This document shows, piece by piece, positions 15,503 through 23,978 of a DNA stretch of 36,801 bases. Every line of letters starts with the position of its first letter. Position 1 is the stretch's first letter. The notes below the pieces were generated by a model. The model was not told the origin of the DNA. It made no database searches and worked only from the letters and a program-made list of their open reading frames with translations. The position numbers and the translations under genes are program-made. Source of the stretch: CBDBJK01 sp965206395 (GTDB taxonomy: Bacteria > Chloroflexota > Dehalococcoidia > Lucifugimonadales > CATOSD01); NCBI GenBank assembly GCA_965206395.1, contig CBDBJK010000026.1:1-36801 (forward strand), in the 5' to 3' direction.

Positions 15503-18500
15503 GTGAAAAGCAGACTAAGGTTTGTACTTATTCTTGGAATATTAGGTCTTTTGACCTCTCTTGTGGCTATCGGCCCGGCCTTTGCCAATACCGGAAAGGT
15601 AGCACTCAAGGGTGGAGCCCGTGACACCCTTGGCGTCCCGGAAGGGAAGTTCTTCTCCGATAAACTAGGCTTCAACATCGTCACGGCGACTACTGCCGAC
15701 GATGACCTCAGCCCTGTCAGGACGGGGGTCGCGATTTTTGATTTCGACGTCGTGAACGACCTCGGGGTCCTCGGGGGTCTTCCCAGCGGGGGTTCGGATG
15801 TTTTCGACCTGAGGGGCACTGCTGTGATAAAGCCCATTTTCAATTCAGAAAAGGACGAGGCCAAGAAGTTCTCCGGCAACACCCTCCTCGCCTCCGGAAC
15901 GGCGGACGCTGTTGCCAGCGCCAGAGTCCTTAAAGACGTGCAGGGTACCTTCGTGACCGTAGGGGTTGCTGCGGGCGATCTGGTAACCAACACAACCGAC
16001 ACCGCTAGGTGCACCGTTTTGACCGTAGACAGCGAGACCCAGTTGACCTGTGCGGACGATTTGACTGATGACGGTTTCTTTGATACCGCCGACCTCTACA
16101 CGGTAGGGGATGCGTCCTTCAACCTGGGCGATATCGCAGACCCAAAGAATAGAGGCCGAAACAGGAACGCCGACGTTAACTTGGACACATATGACGTTCT
16201 CGCAAAGGTCTCAGGCACCGAGGTAATGGTAGCTAGTGTGACTATCGACCCCGACGGTTATATCACCGGTGATGTGATCCTGGCGAACGCCCCGAGCACG
16301 GGTACAGACAACGTTGTGATCACCATCGGCATATCGGAGTACGACCAGGGCAACCCGGTGGGGACTCCGATCAGTTCGGCCTCCTTTGCCTTTGGGACTG
16401 CAATTGATAGTACGCCCAATCTCCAGGGGGCGAACAGCATTAACAACGAATCCGGCGTTATTAGGACTACGCCTATTGATGCGATTAATTTCGTAAAGCT
16501 CACCTTCAACTACAATGTGAAGGAAACCCAGACCGACCTGATGACCTTCACGACCCCAACCCTGGGATCTAGGGGGTTGACCCGCAAGCTTGACGGTGTG
16601 GAGACTACGGTCAGCAGTAACAAGTTCAAGGCAATAGTCGCCCTCTTCAGTGGGTCTGACTTCGACAAGATAAAGACAGTCATCGACGCTGGGGACACAA
16701 CGATGACGATTGATGAGATCCAGGCGAACGGAACCATTGATGATGCTCTAGAAACACGAATTAGCGCCGCAGTAACCGCACTTACCGAAGCGGTCATTCC
16801 AGCTGAAACCACCCCGGGTTCTGCTGTTGTGTTCCTGGCGCACATACTTCCTGTCGCCGACGGGGACGTGCTCACTGTGACCTACGTCGACACAAGTCCC
16901 GCTGGAACCAGGACGGCCGTCGCAGATATAGACTTGAAGGCCCCCACGTTAGTCTTGGTGGGGCCAACGCAAAAGTCGTACATGAACAGCCTCTCCCAGA
17001 CACTGGTAATGGAAGTGGAGGATGAGGCATCAGTTGGTGGCAAGCGGTCAGGTATGGCTACAGCCGATCTTGAAGAGCTCTGGGTAACGACAGCAGTAGG
17101 AGGACCAACAGGTAAACCTGCAAATGCAGTCGTTCCACTCTTCCTGGGTGGAGAGAAATTCAGGGTAAGCCTGTCGAAGCAATTTGGCAACAGTGATGAA
17201 GGTGAAGTCTCGTGGTTTATCGCCACGCGGGACAAGGTTGGTAACATGCCGGCAAGCACAGTCGAGGGTAGTGACGTTGCCAAGCCCTTCAAGTTTAACC
17301 TGGACGTTACGCCAGCAGTCCCATCGGCTACCGGGGCAAAGCGCCCTGTAGTTACCGGCGGGAAGGTAGACACGAGATTTGCGGTGCCTCTGACTGGTAG
17401 TGTAACGGTGGCAGGAACCCCGACAACACAATTGGACGACGCTAACGCCAAGTTCATGACTAACGGCGTAAAGGTAAATGACAAGATTACCAACACTACG
17501 GATAGCTCGACGGCTCTGGTTCTTTCTATAGTTAGCGAGACTCGGATAACTCACGCCGCTCTGTCCGGGACCCCCGGAAATATATGGACAGTTGGCGAGG
17601 GTTACAAGATAGAGAACCCATTGGTGGATACCATAACTTCCAGCGGAACGGCTGTGGGTGCAGTCAGCATCTTCTACGACCTGGGCGTAGGTAAATCGCC
17701 CATAGACGATGCTACCGCCAGCGCCGCAGATTTCACAGTAGGCGGCGCAAACCCTTCTAGCATCATTGTTGGTGCAGTCAATAAAACTAGAAATGAGCAG
17801 GGTATTCTGCTCATCTTGGCTGGGGATTTGTCCACGACCGACAAGCCGCTCATCGAGCAGACAGGCGCAATGAAGGACCAGGCAGGGAATACGATTGCCA
17901 CCTTCACAGGCACCGCTAATGACATAGCAGCCAAAGACGGCCTGTCCCCTGTGATGACTCTCACAGTGACGGGCACCGCGGCGAGCCGGCCAGTAACAAA
18001 CAATAAAGTAACAATTAGCATCGTCGCTAACGAGGATACCAGCACACCCACCGTATCCGTGTATGCCGTGGGTCACACCACAGACACCGGCAATGCCGTA
18101 GGATCAATTGTTGCGCATGGCACGCTCAAATTCGTGACAACGCGCTCATGGGAAGTGGATGTCACTCCTGGTGCAGGTCTATATAGTGTCTTCGCTGAAG
18201 CAACAGACACCGGTGGAAACATCGGCAAGGCTGGAGTAGAGGGCGTAACAGGCAGCGACACCGACATTATTGACGGTGGCATTCAGATCGACCTCACGAA
18301 GGCGACGCTGTTTGAGAAGGACACGGGCATCCCAGCACCAACCCTACTCCCGGCTTCAACGTCGAATGCCAGCCCGTTCATCTCGGCCAACTTCGCGGGT
18401 GAGGGCAAGGAGTACGGCCTGGAGAAATGTACAGGGACAGCAGGGAACGAGACTCCTGCCGGTTGTGACGCAGCTGACGTAACTGCAGAGAGGGGTGTCC

Positions 18501-19309
18501 TCTCAACCGATTCGGCCAAGGTTACGACCAGCTACGACCTTCACAAGACGGTTACCCTGATGTCCGCGAGCATTGATGGGACTGACGTGACCGCCGAGAT
18601 CAACACGGTCGACAACATAACCTTCCTGTACAAGGCTACAGACCTTTCGATAGCCGACCACACATTCATAATCAGGGTCATGGACGCCTCTGGAAACGAG
18701 AGGGAGTTCTCCAAGACCGTCAAGGTCACGGAGAGGGCGCTCTTCAAGGTAAACTTGATTCCGGGTTGGAACATGATTAGCTTCCCGGGTACGCCGGCAG
18801 ATTCGTCCGTCGCCGCGGTGATAGGCAGTACGCCCGTGACGACGATTTACACCTTCGCACCTACGACGGCGAGCAAGTGGATGGTGGCCGTACGCGAGCG
18901 CATGGAGGACGGAACCTTCGGCCCGTTCGTAGGCAACCTGACGAACATCGATCCTAATCAAGCATACTGGGTGCTAACGGACACATTCGAGGCGATTCAG
19001 GTAGACATACCACCACTACAAGGCGGCGCGGATCCCGGCTCGACGCCCTCCACGCCTCCCACCATTGAGATGGTAGAGGGATGGAACTTCATCCCTGTGC
19101 TAGATGTTACCGGAGCTCTGTCAGCAGGTGCGACGCTCGACTCCGCCGTGTACTTCGCCGGATCCATCGCGAAGATAGCGAGGATATACGTCTTCGATAC
19201 GCAGGCTGGTACATGGACACTCATAATTGCGGGCGCGGCTGTTGATGATCTGGTAGTAGGCAAGGCTTACTGGGTGTTCGCAACCTCTGCCTTCACCCTG
19301 GTGCCATAG
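15503..19309 (+). CDS. S-layer-like secreted surface protein (1268 aa)
   Basis: The start is a GTG with AGGGGGTAGGTAG just upstream. The signal peptide MKSRLRFVLILGILGLLTSL ends near residue 28 (GPAFA-NTG). The mature protein is acidic, Thr/Asp/Val-rich and beta-strand-like throughout, with no catalytic motif. Two related internal segments occur: GDLVTNTTDTARCTVLTVDS near residue 155 and VNDKITNTTDSSTALVLSIV near residue 655. Bacterial Ig-like stretches lie between them (SYMNSLSQTLVMEVEDEASV; DNITFLYKATDLSIADHTFI). The last 185 residues hold two copies of a tryptophan-rich module: LIPGWNMISFPGTPADSS...NQAYWVLTD and MVEGWNFIPVLDVTG...GKAYWVFAT. This architecture is usual for S-layer-like proteins of Chloroflexota. 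It probably forms the main outer coat. It has its own promoter and terminator. Confidence 0.85.
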   Translation: MKSRLRFVLILGILGLLTSLVAIGPAFANTGKVALKGGARDTLGVPEGKFFSDKLGFNIVTATTADDDLSPVRTGVAIFDFDVVNDLGVLGGLPSGGSDVFDLRGTAVIKPIFNSEKDEAKKFSGNTLLASGTADAVASARVLKDVQGTFVTVGVAAGDLVTNTTDTARCTVLTVDSETQLTCADDLTDDGFFDTADLYTVGDASFNLGDIADPKNRGRNRNADVNLDTYDVLAKVSGTEVMVASVTIDPDGYITGDVILANAPSTGTDNVVITIGISEYDQGNPVGTPISSASFAFGTAIDSTPNLQGANSINNESGVIRTTPIDAINFVKLTFNYNVKETQTDLMTFTTPTLGSRGLTRKLDGVETTVSSNKFKAIVALFSGSDFDKIKTVIDAGDTTMTIDEIQANGTIDDALETRISAAVTALTEAVIPAETTPGSAVVFLAHILPVADGDVLTVTYVDTSPAGTRTAVADIDLKAPTLVLVGPTQKSYMNSLSQTLVMEVEDEASVGGKRSGMATADLEELWVTTAVGGPTGKPANAVVPLFLGGEKFRVSLSKQFGNSDEGEVSWFIATRDKVGNMPASTVEGSDVAKPFKFNLDVTPAVPSATGAKRPVVTGGKVDTRFAVPLTGSVTVAGTPTTQLDDANAKFMTNGVKVNDKITNTTDSSTALVLSIVSETRITHAALSGTPGNIWTVGEGYKIENPLVDTITSSGTAVGAVSIFYDLGVGKSPIDDATASAADFTVGGANPSSIIVGAVNKTRNEQGILLILAGDLSTTDKPLIEQTGAMKDQAGNTIATFTGTANDIAAKDGLSPVMTLTVTGTAASRPVTNNKVTISIVANEDTSTPTVSVYAVGHTTDTGNAVGSIVAHGTLKFVTTRSWEVDVTPGAGLYSVFAEATDTGGNIGKAGVEGVTGSDTDIIDGGIQIDLTKATLFEKDTGIPAPTLLPASTSNASPFISANFAGEGKEYGLEKCTGTAGNETPAGCDAADVTAERGVLSTDSAKVTTSYDLHKTVTLMSASIDGTDVTAEINTVDNITFLYKATDLSIADHTFIIRVMDASGNEREFSKTVKVTERALFKVNLIPGWNMISFPGTPADSSVAAVIGSTPVTTIYTFAPTTASKWMVAVRERMEDGTFGPFVGNLTNIDPNQAYWVLTDTFEAIQVDIPPLQGGADPGSTPSTPPTIEMVEGWNFIPVLDVTGALSAGATLDSAVYFAGSIAKIARIYVFDTQAGTWTLIIAGAAVDDLVVGKAYWVFATSAFTLVP

Positions 19310-19349
19310 CGGCAAAGGTAGATCGGTAGAATCCAAATCGGATTAACCA

Positions 19350-19391
19350 AGAGGTCTCCCTCCCTCTCTTGGGGAGGGCGGCCTCTTTATT
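19350..19391 (+). terminator. Intrinsic terminator after the S-layer gene
   Basis: GAGG-TCTCCCTCC pairs with GGGGAGGG-CGGCCTC (with small bulges) around CTCTCTT, followed by TTTATT. It lies 40-80 bases after the stop and just before the next start, so the stalk protein gene is either read through or has a promoter of its own. Confidence 0.7.
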
Positions 19392-19403
19392 AGGAAACGA
19401 GGC

Positions 19404-20465
19404 ATGAAACTAAAAAAGTGGCGGCTATCAGGCAAACTGCTCGGAGTCGTCATCGCAGTATTAATGATTCCCCTTGCGACGAGCATTGCCGTTGCGCAGG
19501 ATGCGGGCAGCATACCGCCAATACCCTCGTTTTTCATTGGAACCGTCACAATCGAGGATGGCTCGGCAGCAGACGGGCTTTTTATAACAGGGCGAATAGA
19601 TGATTACGAATCTGAACCAGTCATTATTGAAAACGGCCGCTACGACCTGCTTTTTGTGGCCCCCCCAGACGATTCGTTTCGCAATAAAACGATAACATTC
19701 CATATTAACGGCATTCAGGCAAACGAAACAATATCGTTCAACCCAGGCTCGGCTAATTTGAGTTTCGAGCTTACGTTCCCCAGCGTCCCACAGCCAACAC
19801 CAACACCAACGCCCATAGTGATCGGCCCAGCCGTATACTCCGGGCAAGTCGTGATTGCAGGCGGCATACCAATACCCGAGGGTGGTAAACTCGTGGCGCG
19901 GATGGACGGCTATGAATCGGAACCGGCGGCCATCGATGGAAATGGATACAATAGCCTGGTCGTTGATCCGGGTACTGAGAACTTCATCGGCATGCCGGTG
20001 ATTTTCTTTCTGAATGGCATACAATCGGCCCCACCGAGTCCGTCGGTGAACTTCAAGCCCGGAGAATTCCGAACGGTCAGCCTGGTATTCACGGGGTTCC
20101 CTACGCCTGAGCCGACGGCAACAGAGGTCCCTCCAACCGAAACGCCAACGGCAACGCAGGTACCGCCGACAGCGACGCCCGTGCCGCCGACTGCGACGCC
20201 AACGCAAGTACCGCCGACAGCGACGCCCGTGCCGCCGACTGCGACGCCAACGCAAGTACCGCCGACAGCAACGCCCGTACCGCCTCCCGCGACAGCAACG
20301 TCCGCTCCGGCAACGCCGGTTGCCACACCGACGCCAGAAAGCGGTGGCGGTTGTGGAGCCTCACAGGGGCCAATCGCACCACTGACGGCGATGGGCAACC
20401 TGTTCTTCCTGCTCGCTCCACTGGGGATGGTCGCAGGATACAGCCGATGGAGAAAGAAGGCTTAA
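19404..20465 (+). CDS. Surface protein with Pro/Thr stalk and C-terminal sorting-signal-like anchor
   Basis: The signal peptide (MKLKKWRLSGKLLGVVIAVL, cleavage near AVAQ-DAG) is followed by two related beta-domains. The first has IDDYESEPVIIENGRYDLLF and IHINGIQ-like FHINGIQANE; the second has ARMDGYESEPAAIDGNGYNS and FFLNGIQSAPPS. About 80 residues of Pro/Thr repeats follow (VPPTATPVPPTATPTQ). The tail GGGCGASQGPIAPLTAMGNL, then a hydrophobic helix FFLLAPLGMVAGY and a basic end SRWRKKA, forms a Cys-containing tripartite signal like those processed by sortase- or rhombosortase-type enzymes. The 353-aa protein lies directly after the S-layer gene and could anchor or decorate it. The family is not one I can name. 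Confidence 0.8.
   Translation: MKLKKWRLSGKLLGVVIAVLMIPLATSIAVAQDAGSIPPIPSFFIGTVTIEDGSAADGLFITGRIDDYESEPVIIENGRYDLLFVAPPDDSFRNKTITFHINGIQANETISFNPGSANLSFELTFPSVPQPTPTPTPIVIGPAVYSGQVVIAGGIPIPEGGKLVARMDGYESEPAAIDGNGYNSLVVDPGTENFIGMPVIFFLNGIQSAPPSPSVNFKPGEFRTVSLVFTGFPTPEPTATEVPPTETPTATQVPPTATPVPPTATPTQVPPTATPVPPTATPTQVPPTATPVPPPATATSAPATPVATPTPESGGGCGASQGPIAPLTAMGNLFFLLAPLGMVAGYSRWRKKA
20160..20290 (+). repeat. 48-bp tandem repeat encoding the Pro/Thr stalk
   Basis: Units begin at 20160, 20208 and 20256, each opening GTACCGCCGACAGC, and encode VPPTATPVPPTATPTQ. Two units are full and nearly identical, and the third is partial. Copy number could vary by slippage, changing stalk length. Confidence 0.85.
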
Positions 20466-20492
20466 GCCTTCGCAAGCTATCATAGAGATGAC

Positions 20493-20541
20493 AAAAGGGG
20501 CAATCCTCCCGCGCGAGCGAAAGGACTGCCCCTTTTCTTTT
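20493..20541. terminator. Terminator hairpin shared by convergent genes
   Basis: AAAAGGGGCA (20493-20502) pairs perfectly with TGCCCCTTTT (20527-20536), followed by CTTTT on the plus strand. On the minus strand the same stem is preceded by A-rich and followed by T-rich sequence. It therefore probably ends both the stalk protein gene and the convergent hydrolase gene. Confidence 0.8.
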
Positions 20542-20565
20542 GTTGGAAGTCAACGGAGCGGCAGT

Positions 20566-21201
20566 TTAGCTGCCTTTCTGGAGCACCACAACGCGCAATT
20601 CCCCAGGAAGGTTGGTCGACGTGACGTTCAGCCTGGGTTGAGGTGTAACGTCGGCGACGCCAAGCTCGCTGAGGAGTTTATCCAGAGGGTCTAGCTCTAC
20701 TTTGAGGCCTTCAATGCCGTAATGGATAGGTATGAGGATTCGAGGGCCAACGAGTCTGACAATCTGCATGAGCCTGGCAGCGTCTAAGGTGCAACCCGCA
20801 CCGGCAGGGACGAAGCAAACGTCGGATTGGCTAAGTTCGTCCACCTGCCTGGGAGACAGGTTTTCGCTAAGGTCGCCCAGATGACACAGCGTTAAACCTT
20901 CGGCTCGAAAGGTGAAGATGGTGTTGATGCGCCGAACACTGTCATCACCTTGAAGGCGTGTCCCCATTCCGCTGATGCGGAAATTGGAGATTTCGTATTC
21001 ACCTGGCCCGTTAAGAATTCTCGGACTGCCCGCGATAGCGCTGCTTTGAGAATGATGAGGATGATCGTTGCTTATTGTCACGATGTCGGCTTGTGGTTTG
21101 CCCATAGATAGACCGACCGAGTCTGCATAAGGGTCGGTTATGACTGTAACCGTGTTGCCTTTAAGTCTAACAGCCGAGTGTCCCAGCCAAACGATTTCCA
21201 T
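20566..21201 (-). CDS. Metallo-beta-lactamase-fold hydrolase (Lactamase_B_3-like), altered metal motif
   Basis: The start is taken as the ATG at 21199-21201 (MEIVWLGHSAVRLKGNTVTV) with GCGAGG upstream; a TTG at 21213 is possible. The fold signature is clear: VITDPYADSVGLSMGKPQAD after strand 3, then VTISNDHPHHSQSSAI, GPGEYEISNFRISGMGTR, LCHLGDLSENLS and ILIPIHYGIEGLKVE. This resembles the UPF0173/UlaG-like family of zinc hydrolases, of about 212 aa. The canonical H-x-H-x-D-H motif reads N-D-H-P-H-H here, so the first His and the Asp are replaced. Metal use or activity may differ. The substrate is unknown. Confidence 0.8.
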   Translation of the reverse strand: MEIVWLGHSAVRLKGNTVTVITDPYADSVGLSMGKPQADIVTISNDHPHHSQSSAIAGSPRILNGPGEYEISNFRISGMGTRLQGDDSVRRINTIFTFRAEGLTLCHLGDLSENLSPRQVDELSQSDVCFVPAGAGCTLDAARLMQIVRLVGPRILIPIHYGIEGLKVELDPLDKLLSELGVADVTPQPRLNVTSTNLPGELRVVVLQKGS

Positions 21202-21287
21202 AGTGCCTCGCAAGAGTCAGCGCTCAATTAACCAGAGTATAGCAATCCGAGAGGTGAAGTTTCAATGTAACTGTAGGTGCTTAACTA
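21202..21287. other. Spacer between hydrolase gene and foldback element
   Basis: No feature is visible other than the hydrolase ribosome site. The TA dinucleotide at 21286-21287 abuts the mobile element. Confidence 0.4.
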
Positions 21288-21299
21288 GTGGTTCAACGT

Positions 21300-21985
21300 T
21301 TTTGTATTGATGGGTATAGTCACTTTAGCTCTGATGCGGGCATCAATCGGTAACGTTGAACCGAGGAGGATCCATCGATATCACATCAAGAAGTACCGTA
21401 TTCTGCCAAGCACTGACTACTCGACGAACAACAGGAACTCAACGCCTTGGCTCACGTCGGTCCGGGCTGCTGGCGTAGCAAACAGACCCATGCGCGCATT
21501 CTGCTGATCTGAGCGATAGTCAACCAACTCGGACGTGTTTGGGATGAAGGACGTGACATCTCCAGCGCGCTCAGGTGTGGGACAGTCAACGCCTCGAGCA
21601 GAATACGCAATGCGCTCGTGTAGCGAGGACAGGGGGTCGAGTGTTGCGATTGAATCGCATTAAAAGCAACGATGCGGTCGGCTGTCAAAAGTAGTCCTCG
21701 TCGACCAGTTTCTTTATCACATGCGTGAAGTCCACGGTTCGATAGCGATGGCTCTGCGGGGAACTCGACTCGGAGCCATCCGTGCCAACGTTGCAAACAG
21801 CCTGAAGCAGGTTGGCTGACTCCAGTTGCGCTCGTAGTGTGAGATAGTCGTATGCCGACCGATTAGCACCGAGACGGTTCGCCAGGACGCTTAAAAAAAA
21901 ACGAACTGAAGCCGTGGCTGAAGCAGAGTTGCTCGTCTCATCCATGCACACGGTCAGAGCGCGGAGTTCCCATCGTACGTGCGCG
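21300..21985 (-). pseudogene. IS630-family transposase 3' half, left arm
   Basis: The minus strand contains remnants matching the right-arm copy: AYDYLTLRAQLE, a HGWLRVEFPAEPSLSN segment typical of the IS630 core, and an end corresponding to DARI(R)AK. Stop codons and frameshifts occur throughout, including an A9 run near 21894. The N-terminal half with the DNA-binding domain is absent. Confidence 0.7.
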
Positions 21986-22072
21986 ATGGAAGACGTACTG
22001 GAGGTCTACCAACGCGCACGTACGATGGGAACTCCGAGGTCTGACCGTGTGCATGGATGAGACGAGCAACTC
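21926..22072. repeat. Central near-perfect inverted repeat of the foldback element
   Basis: 60-base arms (21926-21985 and 22013-22072) match at 58 of 60 positions around a 27-base loop. The arms open GAGTTGCTCGTCTCATCCAT and could extrude as a cruciform or fold as a long RNA hairpin. Similarity continues outward with more mismatches. Confidence 0.9.
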
Positions 22073-22690
22073 AGCTTCAGTCAAGGCTTCAGTTCGCGAG
22101 TAAGCCGCGTCCCGCAGCGTCTCCGTGCTTATCGGTCGGCATACGACTATCTCACACTACGAGCGCAACTGGGTGAGCCAGCCTGCTTCATGCTGGTGCA
22201 CCGTTGGCACGGATGGCGCCGAGTCGAGTTCCCAGCAGAGCCATCGCTATCGAACCGTGCTTCACCTTGGGCGCATGTCTCTAAAGAAACTGGTCGACGC
22301 AGTTGACTACCCTGACAGAGACCGGAGCGCTGAATGGACAATCTCAACACTCACACAGCTGTCCTCGCGTATACGAGGCATTCGAGCCGTTGACTGTCCC
22401 AGGCGAGGCGTATAGCTGAGCGACTGTCCGAGTACACTTCATTCCCAAACACGTCCGAGTTGGTTGAATCATGGCGGAGATCAGCAGAATGCGCGCATGT
22501 GTCTGTTTGCTACGACAGCAGCCTGGACCGACGTGATTGACCAAGGCGTTGACATCCTGTTGTTCGGCGAGTAGTCAATGCTTGGCAGAATCAACGCAAC
22601 CGGGATGTGATACGAGTGGATTGGCGCTTCACTACCGAGGATGCGCGCATCAAGCTAAAGTCACTCTACCCATCAATACAAAAACGTTGA
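21986..22690 (+). pseudogene. IS630-family transposase 3' half, right arm
   Basis: The plus strand reads in pieces MEDVLEVYQRARTMGTP, a CMDE-type first Asp region, HRWHGWRRVEFPAEPSLSN, MDNLNTHTAVLAYTRH (second Asp), and RVDWRFTTEDARIKLKSLYP near the end. These are hallmarks of IS630 transposases. Several frameshifts and stops disrupt it and the N-terminal half is missing. Confidence 0.75.
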
Positions 22691-22830
22691 ACCACTAGGG
22701 TGTTAAGCTATGATTCTGATATCATCAGTAAATGAAAGCTGTTCAAAGTTTTAATGATGTGCTAATGTTTATGTCTAGTCAGGTTTTGTGTTGTTATGCT
22801 AAACTTAGGCAATGTGGAGCGTATCAGGCA

Positions 22831-22860
22831 TTGGTTTTTGCCTGCGCTTTGTACTAAGAT
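22831..22860 (+). promoter_or_regulatory. Possible hrcA promoter
   Basis: TTGGTT (22831-22836), an 18-base spacer and TAAGAT (22855-22860) precede hrcA by about 60 bases. I found no CIRCE inverted repeat (TTAGCACTC-N9-GAGTGCTAA), the usual HrcA operator, in 22696-22920. Confidence 0.4.
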
Positions 22861-22920
22861 AAACTTTGTAGACAAGCTTACCTGTCAAGCTCACGATGGA
22901 GCAAAGTAGGCGGTGTGGCT

Positions 22921-23946
22921 ATGGTGACACCAAGGCAAGAAACAATACTTAGAGTAATAGTGTCTGACTATATCGCAACGGCGGCGCCAATCGCCTCTGA
23001 CGGTATCGCTCGCAAACATGACCTGGGCGTAAGCCCCGCCACAGTAAGAAATGATGTCGCTGAACTGGAAGAAAACGGCTACATAACGAGGCCCCATACC
23101 TCTGGTGGAAGCATTCCCTTGGACAAAGCGTATCGGCTTTATGTCGAGTCGCTTTTGACTATGGAGACAGACGGAATACCGGCACGTGTACAAAAGTCGG
23201 TTCGCGAGCAGTTAAGCACCCTCGAACGAGACATAGACGAATGGGCCAGCGTCGCGGCGGCGGTGTTGGCGCGTCTCGTGGGGAATCTCGCTATCGCTAC
23301 ATTCCCAAGGGCCATACAACCGCGAGTGAAGCACGTCGAGCTAATTCCCTTGCAGGACATTCTGGCTATGTTGATAGTGGTGCTTGAACAGGTCGGGATG
23401 AGACGTCAGCTTATTCGACTCAGGGAGCCGTCACAACCAGCAGAACTTGAGGCCTCAGCTAGTAGGGTCAAGAGTCAACTCGTAGGGCTGACTCGCCATG
23501 AGATTGAGTCCAGAGTGACGCCTGCCACGCCTCTGGAGGAGGAAGTCATAGATGCCACAGTCCTGATCCTTCGTGAAGAGGGGCAGGCTATATATCGCAA
23601 CCACTACGTTAACGGCCTTAGAAACCTCTTGAACCAGCCAGAGTTCGTTGAAAACGACAAGTTACGCTCTATTGTGGAGGGGATTGAGGACGGCAGCCTC
23701 GCGCAGGCGGTGCTTGAGGAAACCCCTGAGGGCGGCATGGTTAAGGTGATTATCGGCCAGGAAAATCGCGGCGATATGCTATGGCCGCTTAGCATAGTCA
23801 TCTGTGAATATGGTGTTCCAGACAATGTGGTCGGCGTTGTGGGCGCTGTGGGGCCAACTCGAATGGAATACTCCAAGACCATTGCGGGAGTCAAATTCGT
23901 GTCCACGATTATGAATGATCTCGTCGAGGGCGTGAGTAGCAGCTAA
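22921..23946 (+). CDS. hrcA: Heat-inducible transcription repressor HrcA
   Basis: HrcA represses heat-shock genes by binding CIRCE operators. The protein starts MVTPRQETILRVIVSDYIAT and has the N-terminal winged helix with LGVSPATVRNDVAELEENGY and the typical TRPHTSGGSIPLDKAYRLYV. The dimerisation and GAF-like regions follow. Near the end come VIIGQENRGDMLWPLSIVIC and VVGAVGPTRMEYSKTIAGVK, matching the conserved IGxEN and GPTRMxY motifs. The length of about 342 aa is normal. The ATG at 22921 is preferred to the GTG at 22915. Here it is followed by ffh rather than grpE-dnaK, and no CIRCE is seen nearby, so its targets lie elsewhere. Confidence 0.95.
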   Translation: MVTPRQETILRVIVSDYIATAAPIASDGIARKHDLGVSPATVRNDVAELEENGYITRPHTSGGSIPLDKAYRLYVESLLTMETDGIPARVQKSVREQLSTLERDIDEWASVAAAVLARLVGNLAIATFPRAIQPRVKHVELIPLQDILAMLIVVLEQVGMRRQLIRLREPSQPAELEASASRVKSQLVGLTRHEIESRVTPATPLEEEVIDATVLILREEGQAIYRNHYVNGLRNLLNQPEFVENDKLRSIVEGIEDGSLAQAVLEETPEGGMVKVIIGQENRGDMLWPLSIVICEYGVPDNVVGVVGAVGPTRMEYSKTIAGVKFVSTIMNDLVEGVSSS

Positions 23947-23978
23947 CCACCATCGTTATTGCCAGACCTGACAAACTG

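Larger units (their letters stand above)
21288..22695. mobile_element. 1408-bp foldback element built from two inverted IS630 3' halves
   Basis: The whole segment is one large imperfect palindrome centred near 21992-21999. Its outer 43 bases (21288-21330 and 22653-22695, beginning GTGGTTCAACGTTTTTG) match at 41 of 43 positions. It is flanked on both sides by TA (21286-21287 and 22696-22697), the target duplication expected for IS630/Tc1-type transposition. Each arm carries a degenerate 3' half of an IS630 transposase gene pointing outward, with recognisable MEDVLEVYQR at the centre, DNLNTHTAV in the middle and FTTEDARIKLKSLYPS at the end. No intact transposase is present, so it would have to be moved by one encoded elsewhere. 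Confidence 0.85.

Noticed and set aside
17048..18076. Long open frame on the minus strand inside the S-layer gene
   Set aside because: It is antisense to a clear secreted protein with a signal peptide, has no ribosome site, and its composition follows from the codon bias of the real gene.
19461..20398. Minus-strand open frames rich in Arg, or in Gly/Val, over the stalk protein
   Set aside because: They are shadows of the Pro/Thr repeat; low-complexity translation such as RRWRRSRRHGRR is what the antisense of that repeat gives.
22696..22920. CIRCE operator upstream of hrcA
   Set aside because: No TTAGCACTC-type inverted repeat could be found by reading either strand.
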